A stretch of 64,000 nucleotides of DNA, taken from NCBI GenBank assembly GCA_019916065.1, contig CM034242.1, positions 6,444,453 through 6,508,452 on the forward strand. The letters run 5' to 3'. The notes beneath the pieces were generated by a model, which saw nothing but the letters and a program-made list of their open reading frames with translations, did not search any database and was not told the DNA's origin. The DNA is from Vitellaria paradoxa (Eukaryota; Streptophyta; Magnoliopsida; Ericales; Sapotaceae). The position numbers and the translations under genes are program-made. Below, piece after piece: positions 26,193-38,395 of the stretch (position 1 is its first letter; each line of letters begins with the position of its first letter).

Positions 26193-27146
26193 TTCAAGGC
26201 AGATAATTAAGAGGTAAGAATTCATTTTCCTAAGCTCGAATTTTTATTTCAATTGTTTCACCATATGTCTTAAAAAAAAAAAAAAAATTGTCTTATGAAA
26301 TCCTTATTGCCTCCTCTCTTCATCTTCTTGTTTTGATCAGTGGAAACTAGCTCGTGGCTACAAAGACAGCAGCCTGTAACTGTTGCTTGCTGAATTAAGC
26401 AGGAGAGAGAAGCCACCGCGTCTGCGCTTCTTTTTTTAATTTATGGTTACTTGAAGGATTTAAAATATTATTTTCTTAAAACATAAGTAAATGTGTTTTT
26501 CCAAAACATTTTACATTGTTTGCAAAATTAATACATGGTATTGGCTGTTATACACTAGGGCACGAATTCAGTTTACGCGAGCTTATATCTTGGCCTTACA
26601 TTAATTGCAAATGTCTAAGCCGTAGAATATGGGATCCCACAAATTAACGATGAAATTGTTTTGTCACAATTGACGCCATCATTGTCCATTTATTGAAGAT
26701 GAGGAGAGCTTACATAGTTGAAAAGTGAGTAGGAAGCATTATTTTGGTTAAAATAAAAAGTTCAAGAAAATATAATTTATTTATAAAACTATCATTACTA
26801 TATTATTTTGGTTATATATACATATATTTTATAAAATATCATTTTTCTTTACATATTCCTACCCTTTCTACACAATTTAAAAATTAAAATGAGAAGTATC
26901 ATGTGAGTTTGGAAGATTATGAAAACTTGGAGTGTGGAATGAAATAAAAACTTTGAATAATGAGTGAATTTGAAAGCCTTCAATTCGTATCGCTTAATTT
27001 TCTAATCATATCCTTACTAATAAATATTTTAATTTTTAGCCCACACTCAAATACCTTAATTTGACTTGATTAAATTACAACAATTCTAATCCTAGAATAT
27101 GAGAACTCACAAATCACAAATCATAGAGACAACCAAAATTGCTACG
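26193..27146. other. 3' flank of SRLK-2
   Basis: It holds the presumed 3' UTR and terminator region, similar to 47,648-48,580. There is an A-run at about 26,272-26,286. No gene is seen. Confidence 0.5.
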
Positions 27147-27390
27147 AGAATGTTTGGATGAATGATTTGTAAATGCAAATAAAAGGACTAAAATTTTAAA
27201 ATTCCTTCTATTTAAGAAATTAAAATTAATTAAATTGAAAAACTAATATAATGATAAACATCTTTAATTTTATTAGGTTTTTTAATATTTATACAAGGAT
27301 ATATGTTTGAGTTTTTATAATTTCTTCCTTTTTTTTTACCTCTTTTCCTTTTTTGTTTTCTTTGGCCAAATCCTCACTCCAAACACACCC
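27147..27390. mobile_element. MITE downstream of SRLK-2
   Basis: The left end AATGTTTGGATGAATGATTTG and the right end, on the - strand GTGTTTGGAGTGAGGATTTG, are inverted repeats. The A2 copy is at about 48,585-48,848. It has no ORF. Confidence 0.5.
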
Positions 27391-27393
27391 AAT

Positions 27394-27844
27394 GCCTTTG
27401 TTTGGAAGGAGATGAATGAGAACAAAAGAAGATAAAGAGATTTAAGTTGTTTGAGAGGAGGTGAATGAGAGAGAATGGGAAGTAAATGAAGGTGATTCAT
27501 TTACCTCTATTCACCTCCTTTAACCAACTTTCTTTCTCTCCCAATTTGGCAGGAAATGTGAGTGAAAAAAGAAAAAATATATAGTGTGTTTTGTCTATTT
27601 TATCCTTAGTATTTTTCATTATTCTCACAAATATCTATCACAAATAAATGTATTTTAAAGAGTATAATAATATATTTAACTATAATCTTTACTCTACCCT
27701 CCATTCCTTTTCTCCCATTTTTTCTAAAAATTAAAAAAAAAACCAAAAATAATGCTAGTAGTAATAATAATTAACCTCCATTGCATTCCCCCTCATTTAC
27801 TTTACTCCTTTCTCCTGCCCTAACCATTCTCTCAAACGAAGGCT
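27394..27844. mobile_element. Second MITE, directly after the first
   Basis: The left end GCCTTTGTTTGG and the right end, on the - strand AGCCTTCGTTTGAGAG, are inverted repeats. The A2 copy starts at 48,852 but is cut at about 49,224 by another element. It has no ORF. Confidence 0.5.
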
Positions 27845-29306
27845 ATAACTACATATACAAATAACCTGTGTTTTAGTGTGCTTTGGAGATCTCTTTTCAC
27901 CTTCATCTCTTACTTCCCCACTTTACTTATGACCCGAGTTCAAACTCGTAAACCTCATTCCCACCCCTTTAGGTAGATATATTGTTGTTCTTGTACCAAA
28001 AAAAAAAAAGAAAAAAAATTGCATTCAAGACTTATAAAATAAAGGATAAAAATATGAATAACCAAGGGGCTAATTATAAGTTGGTCACATGGCCAATGTG
28101 GTTCATCCACCTAAAAAAATAAGCTGTTAACATGTTGCATTGCAAACTCGACAAGTTATCTTGCTTCAACAAGATTTCCTCACCGATCATTATTCAACCT
28201 GACTTTCTAGAGGAGTAATATGTTATCTAACATATTTAGATAAGAAGACCATATGTCAGTCCCAATGTGTCACTCCGAGTTTCTTTGTGATAATGAACTC
28301 CTCTTAATGTGCCCTAAAATCACAATAAGTTTAAGAGGAAAGTTAACTTTCACGCGGTGCTAATGCGGTAGAAGTGAGCTAACATAAACTGTTACAAATG
28401 TATGCTATATAAGGGGAAGAGACGAGCTACGTGCCTAGAGGTATAATCAAAACAAGGCGGCCACAAATCAAGTTGATCGACCTTGATTTATGATCTTAAC
28501 GAGTTGAATTCGATTCTAAAAGGGCTTAGCTTGATAGCTCATGAGGCAATTCAGTAATATATATATAATTTTTTTTATCAAAAAGATGTCGTTTTAATTT
28601 GAGTTTTTTATGAAAATATTTCTTAAACTATCATTCTTTTTTTATTTTGTTCTTAAACTATCAAACGTACCTATTATATTTTTAAACTATTCAATTCCGT
28701 TCTATTTGGTTCAAACACTAAGTACATCCATTAAAGTTAAAAAGATATATTTAAAATTATATAATTTAAAATTAAAAAAGATATATTCAAAATTTTATAT
28801 TTAAAAAGATATATTTAAAATTATAAATATAAATTACAATTTTAAATTCATAAAATTATATTTAAAAAATATATTTTAGAATAAAGCATTCTATCTAAAA
28901 ACACATATTTAAAATTTAAAATAAATTCATAAAATTATATTTAATAAAAATATTTTTAATAATATATATTCATAATTTATATTTAAAAACATATATTTTT
29001 TGGTGCTAGATTGGAGGAATAAACATGAATTGACTATTATGCTCTTGGGGTAGGGTGAAAAAGGTCACATGACTTGTATATGGTAATTTTTTCGTTAACT
29101 TTAATAGATGAAGTTAGTGTTCAGATCAAATAGAATGAAATTGGATAGTTCGAAAATGTAATAGGTACGTTTGATAAAAAGATTGATAGTTTGAGAGATA
29201 TTTCCATAAAAAACTCTTTTCATTTATAGAAATGATGTCATTTTTGTTTCGTGAAACAACCCAGTTTTAATTTAATCAAACTATTCAGTTTTAATTACTT
29301 GCAAGA

Positions 29307-29628
29307 TGGCTCCCACATCGGTGAGAGTTGGGTGCATTGTGTGCGTTATCTCCCTTACCTAGCAAACCTAACTTTTTGAGTTGGTTTGTTGGGTTTGGGT
29401 TTATCTTCTGTCAAAAAAATTCGATCCATGTGTGTCCTATGTTGTCCACTCTGTGGGCTTTCGCACTCTTCGGGTTGCAGCTCGGGCTACAACCCATGAG
29501 GTGGACAGGCTCCCACATCGGTGAGAGTTGAGTGTATTGTGTGCGTTATTTCCCTTACCTAATAAATCCAATTTTTTGACTTGATTTGTTGGGTCTAAGT
29601 TTATCTTCTGTCCAAAAAAAAAAAAAAA
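29307..29628 (+). mobile_element. A2 copy of the poly(A)-tailed retroposon dimer
   Basis: It is the same insert at the same place in block A2, with the two sub-units at about 29,307-29,420 and 29,508-29,628 and an A-run at 29,613-29,629. It was therefore present before A1 and A2 separated. Confidence 0.6.
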
Positions 29629-30281
29629 AACTCGCAAGACGGCTTTGAGTAAATCTTTACTTGGCTCTATTCAAATCCAACATAAACTCCTTTTCCCTCC
29701 GCCAAGATGTCGAGTCCTCATAGCTGACTTAATATCGACGTGTCCTCCAATGGCGATCCACTGCTATACGGCGCGATGAATTTTTTTTCCTATGTAGATA
29801 ATATACCAAAAAGGAAATGAAATAAACTATAGACGGAGAAAATATTGAATTTATTTCATTTACTTTTGTAAAAAATAAAGAAAATAAGATAAAAAAATAA
29901 TTTTCTTATTTAATTTATAAAAGATAAATAAATGGATATAATAAAAATAAAAAAGAAAATATATCCCACTCCTCATTTTCCATGAATGAAAAATTCCATT
30001 TCCACTTATTCTAGAACAGGATAAGAAACTAGAGACTCTTCTTAAATTTAAGAAGATAAATAAATTTTTGAGAGGGTTAGCTAAATGGGAAAGAGCGCCC
30101 CAACCCCGGCATTTGATTTTTTATCCGGTTCCATTTTCCAAAAGAACATATTTGAAAATTTTTGTTAATTATCATAAAATCTCCTTCTTTGCACAAAAAC
30201 AACTTTAACTTTTTTATTTGAAAAAAAAAAAACTGAATATATGTTTGGATGTTGCTTTTAGCTTTTAACTTTTTTTTATTA

Positions 30282-30431
30282 AGGGTGTGTTTGGCGCACT
30301 AATTTTTTGCTGAAAATCTCAAAAAATCTCTAAAAGTAATTCACTTTTTATCTCACTACACGAATTACAAACCCACAACTTATTTTACTTTATCTCATTT
30401 TATCTCACTTTTTATCACTCCAAACATACCT
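30282..30431. mobile_element. A2 copy of the small MITE, at a deletion junction
   Basis: It starts AGGGTGTGTTTGG and ends CCAAACATACCT, an inverted pair. The next base belongs to exon 1 of SRLK-3. In A1 the equivalent MITE end is followed by unrelated AT-rich DNA, and the exon sequence lies 5.5 kb farther on. Confidence 0.6.
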
Positions 30432-32992
30432 TTGCGGGCCCTTCGGCATCTTCATTGAGGAGAACCCCTGGAACTACTCTTGCGCGTGTTTGCAAGGTTT
30501 TCAATCGCTTTCAGAAACACAGCTAAATAACCAGTCCCGTGGTTGTGTGAGGAAAACTCCTTTGCAGTGTGAAAGCAAATTTTCCAATGGAAAAAATGAT
30601 GGGTTCCTAAATATTCCTAACGTGAAACTTCCTGCAAATTCAAAAGCATATCCTGATACTAGTGGCCAAAAGTGTAAGCCTGCTTGTATGCAGAATTGTT
30701 CGTGCACAGCTTATGCTTATAATAATAGTAGTGGGTCTTCAATATGGGAAGGAGCTTTGTTGAATTTACAATCCTCAGATGCGAACAACACTAAACAAGA
30801 TATTTTTATAAAACTTGCTGCATCTGAGCTTCAAGATGCCGGAGGTATGTGTTTGCAATAGATGAAAGTAACTTCTACTATTAATGAAGTCTCTTCCTTT
30901 TGCACAAGTATTGTTTCCTTCTTTTTTTTTTTTCTCTTTCTTCAGTTGCAATAAACTTCAAGGTATTCATCATTCTAATCTTTCAATTCAGGGAACAGAA
31001 ATAAGTTGTGGGTCATAGCAATTGTGGTTCCCCTTGCAATGGCTATCTCAAGCTTCTTCATTTGGCATTTATGCAAGAGAAAGTTCAGCAAAAATAGTAT
31101 GTACTGGTTCTAGCCATAAGTTTCAAAGCTTATATTCAAATAAGTCATAAAAGGATCATTAATTTTATGTAAGATGATCAAAACATGACCTCTTTGAATA
31201 ACATATTTCAGAGCAATTTGGTTAGGAACTGACAGAGACTCAATTGAGAGTATCCTTGAACTGCTCTCATTGTAATTTTAGTTATTTGAAAATTGTTGTT
31301 GATTTCTTGTTGTGTTCTATGCAAAGCAGTGACATACCATCCAAGTGAAGATTTATATTTATTTGAATTCGATGGTAGTTTTGCTGCAACTGATTGTAAA
31401 ACAAAATCTCGATATAATTTAATGAGTTGAAAGAAGCTTATTAATTTTCATTCTTCAGTTTTGTAAGTGTCTTATAGCAACGGGTGATTTTTTATCAATC
31501 AACAAAGTTGGAGAGGGAGGTTTTGGATCTGTTTATAGGGTAAGATTCAATATTTAGATAGAGTGGTTTAAATTAGAATCACTATCATTGGATATCTTAG
31601 GTCATGCGAAATCAATGATACAAAACAATTTTGTTGTGGAACAAGTTAAGAAGGATAGCTATGATAGTTCAGTTAATTGGAAGTTCATCTTAACATCATG
31701 TTTGGAATATAGATTCAATATTTATTCAGCTTGTTACATACTAAACAAGTTTTTTTTTTCTTTATCTTTTTTGTTAAATTCAAATAGGGTGAATTACTCA
31801 ACGGACTAAGAAATAGCAGTGAAGAGACTTTCAAAAAGATCAGGACAAGGTCTAGAGGAGTTTAGAAACGGGACGATATTGATTGCCAAACTCTAACATC
31901 GAAATCTTGTTAGACTCTTGGGTTGTTGCATTGAAAGAGATGAAAGCATATTAATCTATGAGTACATGCCCAATAAAAGTCTAGATTTCTTCCTATTTGG
32001 TTAGTTTTTCTCCACTGTATTATTTTGTATTGTGTAAATTTATTTGTAGTGTCAAAAACTTTTTGATGTAAACTTGAGACAGATCCAAACAAACGTGCGA
32101 TACTAAATTGGAAGACACGGTGTCATATAATCAAAAGGATTGCTCAAGGGCTTCTTTACCTACATTAGTGCTCGAGATTGCACATTATTCATAGAGATCT
32201 AAAAGTCAGTAACATTCTTTTGGATGCTGAAATGAACCAAAAAATATCAGATTTTGGCATGGCTCGTATGTTTGGTGGCAATGAGCTACAAGCAAACACA
32301 AACCGGATTGTTGGAACATAGTAAGTGTGAAAAACAAATATTTCTAAGCCTATGCATATACAACACAGAGAAGCAATATATATAACACTAGTTACTAAAA
32401 GATTTTTTCTGTTTATCTTTTAAAACTTAGTGGCTATATAGCTCCTGAATATGCAATGGAAGGTCGCTTCTCCATAAAGTCCGATATCTTTAGTTTCAGA
32501 GTGTTGTTGTTGGAAATACTAAGTGGCAAAAGGAATTCAAGTTTTTGTCATCTTAATTATCTCAATGTCATTGTATATGTGAGATAACCTTTTCTTGACA
32601 TTTTCTTTTAATTTTGTCCTTCCTTTTGATATTAAAATAAATGTTAGACTAAACAATGTTATGAATTGCATCTTTACAATTGAAATTTTCAGGCATGGGA
32701 TCTATGGAGTACTAATAAAGGCTTGGACTTGCTGGATCCGATCCTTAATTGTCCTAGTTTAAGTTTGAGATATTTCAACATAGGACTTCTCTGCGTGTAA
32801 GATAATCTAACCGATCGGCCTACTATTACTGATGTTGTCACAATGCTTGGAAATGAAGTGATGTCACTGCCAACACCTAAGCAACCTGCATTTTTTACTA
32901 ATCGAGTTGTGAACACAAATTCATCATCACCAAATAGAGCAAGGACTTGTTCAGTTAATAGTGTAACTATTTCAAATATTCAAGCCAGATAA
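30431..32992 (+). pseudogene. SRLK-3: 5'-truncated receptor-kinase pseudogene, subtype I
   Basis: Homology begins inside exon 1, at the CGPFG motif, directly after a MITE. Remaining exons are 30431-30844 (PAN part, open), 30992-31096 (membrane span), 31330-31539, 31788-31999, 32083-32320, 32431-32578 and 32693-32992. The signal peptide, B-lectin and most of the S-locus domain are gone. Compared with SRLK-1, the kinase exons have a TGA in exon 3 (ATGAGTTGA), two one-base losses in exon 3, an inserted T giving a TAA in exon 4 (GGACTAAGAA), a C-to-T TAA in the same exon (CTCTAACATC), a TAG just before HRDLK in exon 5, and a TAA in exon 7 (GTGTAAGAT). ATG-to-ATA in GYMAPEY and Gly-to-Arg in subdomain IX are also seen. 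The damage mixes substitutions and indels, as expected for old, real decay. Introns stay recognisable. Confidence 0.93.
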
Positions 32993-33379
32993 TTAAATGG
33001 TAAGAATTTATTTTGTTAATCCTAAACTTTTCACCCTATGTTTTAAGAAAACTGTTTTATAAATTTCTTTTGCCCTTTTCTTTTCATCTTTTTTTTGTTT
33101 TGATAAGTGGAAACCAACCCAAGGCCACAAAACAACAGATAAAAGTTCCTTGAAAATTAAGTTGGAAATAGAATCCACCTCCTATGTACTTCTTCCTAGA
33201 ATTTATGATTACTTGAACGATTAAAATGGTATTTTCCTAAAACATAAGTGAATGTGTTTTTCCAAAAAACATTTTATATTGAAACAAATGGTCGAATCCA
33301 AAATTTCGTTTGCTATATCGTTTGCTTTTGACATAATTTTTATTATTATATAATAGCATATATACCTTATGGCATATCA

Positions 33380-36325
33380 TGATTTTAGGATGCATGGGCT
33401 TCCTTAAGTGCACGGCTATGGGGCCACAATCGCCCAAACTAATCTTCTTCCAAACTAAACTTTTCCCCTGCTTGTATTAAATAAGGTTTAATCACAAAGT
33501 TTGATATTAAGATTTCTAAATAGGTTTTATAAAGGGAATTATTTTGAAAAAGAAAATGTGACAAAATAAGAAGAATGCATATAAAAAGATTATGATTTTC
33601 GAGAATGACTAAGAAACCAAAGCAAAAAGCTATGCTTAGGGTTTGAGATATAGTTAGCATGATGTGTAAGATTGTGATTGATTATGAAGTGATACGATGA
33701 AATTGTTGACTATGGTAAAAAAATTGGTAATAATGGAAAACAATAATAATACATGACTGATAGTTATTGAATTTGGGTTTTACGAAAATTAATAAATAGG
33801 GTAAGGAGATAGTAGAGTAAAGACTTGTGCATGTTATGCTTTAGTGATTATGTTAACTTGGAAACTTATGCTCTGAGATAGATTATAAGTTGTTTGAAGT
33901 AAATGTTCGTGAAAGAAATAATATAAAGATTTAACTTAGTATGTCGAGATAAGAGATAACAACGAGGGAAATTATAAAGTAATATATATGGTTAGAAGAA
34001 ATTGATTTAGTTATCCATTGTGTTTCAATGTGATTAATATGATTTGTTCTATTTAAATGTTGTTTGATTAACATGAATTGTTTGGTGTTGTGGATGTATG
34101 ATATTGAATTCGGATATAATGATATAAGTGGATTCGTTATATGCGTGGGTCAAATTTAGAAAATTGGACTCAATAGAATGTGTACACAAAATTGAATACG
34201 TTAAAGGTAACATTTTGAGTGATAAGATCAAAATAGAATTTGGAAAATTTAAAATGTGTTGGTTAAACATATAATAGTAAGATCTAGCATAATGATTGAC
34301 GTAATTCTATAAAATTGTAAAGCAAAGTGTGGTTGATATTTAGTATTGGAACTGAATGATAGGATTTGAAACCTGTGATATTGAAAGTTAATTCACAACT
34401 TGAGTTAGATAATTTATCAAATTGATAAAAGAAGATGAAACTAAGTAAAGGAATAAAGCTATTGATTGAAGAAAATTACATCCTAAAATGGGAATGGTTG
34501 ATAATTTGGATATGATCATTAAACTCTAGAATACAGAAGTCAGATAACAATAACGAGATGAATATGTCTACACAGATATGTAAATTGTAATGAGAAATAT
34601 GAAAATATAATAAAGGTATTATGATAGTAAAATGGTTTGTTCACGTGAATATGATGGATGAATAAGATATGTGAATTTGGGTAAGGTAATGTTAAAAGCA
34701 ATAAAAAATGTAGGGGTTATGTTAGTAATGTATTGTGATACGTGTGTATGATGGGTTGTGATGAAAAATAAGATATGAATATGCGACACTAATGGGTTAA
34801 AGGTCCCTAAACCTATGCAGGGTTTGGTCATTGTGCTAATAGGTTAATAGTCTATAATATGATATTAATATTGGTATATTGTGACCATTGGATATTGATC
34901 CATAAACAACCACACTGACTTGGCGTATGGTGGGCCTTAAGCCCAAGCTCATAAATGATGACTCAGTTTATCATTTTCGTTGGGTGTTGGTCTATAAAAA
35001 CGATAATAGTTTGGATGATGACTAGGTGTACCGTGACACTGGAGCCAAGACTCCTAAACGGCGATGATTCAATTTATCTTTTTTGTTAGGTGTTGGCCGA
35101 TAAAAACGATGACGATTTGGATTGGAAATGAATGTTACAGAAATGGTAATGTGTGGGTTCGTATGTATGTGTGGTTGTATCAGAAATGAGATTAATGCAA
35201 GTAAAATTGACATGGTTGATTCTGGTTATTAAAGAAAATGTTGTAATGACACATGGAACCTTGGTTAGATGTTTGGGTTATTGGAATTTGAATAATCAGT
35301 CTTGATAATGTTATGGTCCAAAGTTATATGGTGACAAGTTGTGAAAATTTTACCTTATTTGATTACTATTGAATGAGTATAGAAATTGATAAAATGGTTA
35401 CCTTAGTCTATTATTGTGACTTATAAAGATTTCGAGGAACTTTTGATAATTTGTAAGAATAAATGTGTGAAACAAAAAAGAGATATTAGCTAGGAGGATG
35501 TAGCTATATAGATTAACAAGAAAAGTGACGGTTGAAATTTAAGATTTGAAAATTAAGATATAACAAAAACAATGAAATGTTAAATTATCATGAGTTGTTT
35601 CTTATAAAATGATGAGTATTAAGACTAGGATTTAATGAATAGTGGATAATGGAAACCCATCTAACTATAAGATAGCGTGGTATGACATGATAATACTTAA
35701 ATTGTTGCCATTACTTGTCCTATGATGATAATTTGATATGCTTGGCATTGTTGCACGATGATGCTTGATTTGTTGTTAGTTAAGACTATTCCCTGCTGCA
35801 CGATAGCAATATGCTAGGCCATTATGTTGCACGTTAATCTGATCTATATATGAAATATGATATGCTTTTGTTGGTGACGTGTTAGAACATGAAATAATGT
35901 GTTGTGAGTGAAATGCATTATTATACAGTATGTTCACCTTAGCTGCACAATAGGACATGTGTTGTATGCTTGAGTGTAAAGTGCGCACATGTAGATTAGA
36001 ACTCACTCCTATGGTTATGATTACAGGTTTAAGATGGGCCTAGCCATGGAGAGTTTAACTTAGAATTTTGTATTGTTCTTCTACTTCCTTCTAGATTAGT
36101 TGAATATGTACTTGAATGCCCTCGATAGGGTGGCGAGTTATGTATATTTATTATTTTTATTTAGTTGGGATTGTAGTAGGCTAGCTACTATGTATTATTA
36201 TGTTACTTTAATGTCAACTCCAAAGTGGTTGTATGTCTCTGATCATGACTTGCGGATGTTTGTATGCAATTGCATGCGATTAGAACTCACTCATTGGGTT
36301 ATGAGACCCGGGGTCGTGACACCCC
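33380..36325. repeat. A2 copy of the 2.9-kb LTR-like segment
   Basis: It matches 10,218-13,160 throughout with scattered substitutions and short indels. It includes the same internal direct repeat (about 34,920-35,120) and the same end ACCCGGGGTCGTGACA. No gene is seen. Confidence 0.35.
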
Positions 36326-36326
36326 C

Positions 36327-36478
36327 AATCCAATCCAATTGGGATAGATAAGTCAAAATGGATCACCTCTTTTAAATCAAACGAGGGATAGCATATATTA
36401 TATTCTGTTACCCTCACCAAAACTTGGCTTGGCTTGGCTTGGCTTGGCTTCGATTGGATTGGATTAGATGATTGGATC
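36327..36478. repeat. A2 copy of the fold-back hairpin
   Basis: It has the same CCAATCCAATCC and GGATTGGATT arms as 13,161-13,312, with an expanded CTTGG repeat before the right arm. Confidence 0.45.
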
Positions 36479-37801
36479 TCAATGCGTGTGAATGTTTGTA
36501 TTGCCATTTTCAACTACTATAAGACGGATATGAATATAAAATGAGAAATTCTTTGTGGCATATTGAGGATAAATTAATTAGATCACAACATTAACGATGT
36601 TATTGCTGTTATTATATATTATAAAACTGACCACGTGAGTAACCAATGACATTCAAAATAAGAAAATAATTGGATTGCCATTCCCACTCATTTACTTTAG
36701 TTTCTTTCCTTTTCTCTCCCTTCTTATTCTCCTAAACAAAGGCTTAAGTATAGACACAGGTTCCTACTGTAGTATTTGTGACTCCAGTTCAAACTCGTAA
36801 ATCTTATTCCTACTTTTTGGTAGATATATCATTGTTCTCGTATATAGAAAAATAAAAGAAAAAAGAAAAAAAAATTGCACTCAACACATGTAAAATGAAA
36901 AATTAAAATAAAGGGTAAAAATATGAGCGACCAAGTGGCTAAATATAAGTTGGTTGTATGGCTAATGTGGATCATCCAGCTAGAAAAATAAGCTATTAAC
37001 ATGTGGTAACGCTAACGCAATAAGTTATCCCGCCTTAGCAACACAATGCATTGTCTCAACTCGATTACCTAAAACATTGTACTACCTGACTTTCTAGAGA
37101 AGGAGAACATATAACAATCCTAATGTGTACTCCGGGATTCTAGTGGTAACAAACTCTTCTCAATGTGCTCTAGAATCACAGTCAGATTTAAGAAAAAGTT
37201 TAACTTTCATGTGGTGCTAATGTAGTAAGAGTGAGGTGATACAAACTATTGCAAATGTATGCTGTATAAGGGGAAGAGACAAATAGCTTAAGGCAGAATC
37301 AATATAGGGCAGCTACTAATTGAGCTACATGAACTTGATTCATGGTTTCATGGTCTTAAAGACAAATAAAACATGATAGACGTATATAATAAATAAATTT
37401 TTTAAGATAATTTTAATTAAATGTCACAAGTCACAATCATACTATTAGTTATGTGACGCAACGACTTTTCACAAATCCTGTTTTATATATATTTAATTTA
37501 ATATAATATGTATAGGTGTGTTTAAGAATGTAAGGACGTAAGATGCCAAACTTAATTAGTTATTAGCATTATCAAATTCATTTATTTTTTTTTCTATCCA
37601 TTATGATCTCAAACTCGTTTATTTTCTTAGAGTCTGGTTGGAGCACCAAATTTCATTGAAAACTTCAAAAATTTTTCTGTACAAATTACGAAATTACAAT
37701 TTGAAGTGAGATCAAGTAGTTTGAGCTTATTGTAGCGTTGGTACTCCATGCAATAACCCAGATGATGATCAATGCTTTTTCACTTTCCCAATGGTTAGAA
37801 A

Positions 37802-38395
37802 ATGGCTATTTTTTTCTCGGGCCCATTCTATTTTGTGCCTGTGATTTTCACAAGTTTAAGCTCTATTTTTATTAAAAAAAAATTGCAATTGAACAGTGGT
37901 AGAACCGTGGCTAACTCATTTAATTTAGGAACTGAAAAGACTAAATTACCCTCGCACACAGATGGTAGGGGTGGACAGGGGCAAGGGGAAGGAGGTGGGC
38001 AGTCAAGTTTCAATGTGCTTGAGCTACACTGGATCAGAACCGAGATTGCTGAATATGTGGATGGTCATGATCGCTACTTTTGCTTTCATATTTTCAAGGT
38101 TGGCCCCAATCATTCATTAATCAAGCTCATCTGGATTAAGAAAATAAATAAATTATTAATGAAACTGTGGACAATAGATAAGAACAAACAAACCATCTTG
38201 TTAACATTCTGGGCTCTTTCTAGAACGTACTCTCTCTCTCCCCCCCCTCTCTCTCTCTCGGCCATGTTTGTTTGTCCGGATTGGATGGTTAGGGATTATC
38301 ATTCACTGGACATTAGAAGGGATGACGCCCCCACTCCTATGTTTGATTGCAACCATCACATGGGGTTGGAATTTTTTATTTGGGCTCTTGATTGA
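37802..38395 (+). other. Hypothetical 197-codon ORF of unknown meaning
   Basis: It is open from an ATG for 197 codons with a hydrophobic start (MAIFFSGPFYFVPVIFTSLS). The A1 counterpart (14,700-15,330) is interrupted, and the ORF crosses a CT-rich microsatellite (about 38,232-38,260). It has no recognised domain, introns or neighbours. It is probably chance or a relic. Confidence 0.2.
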
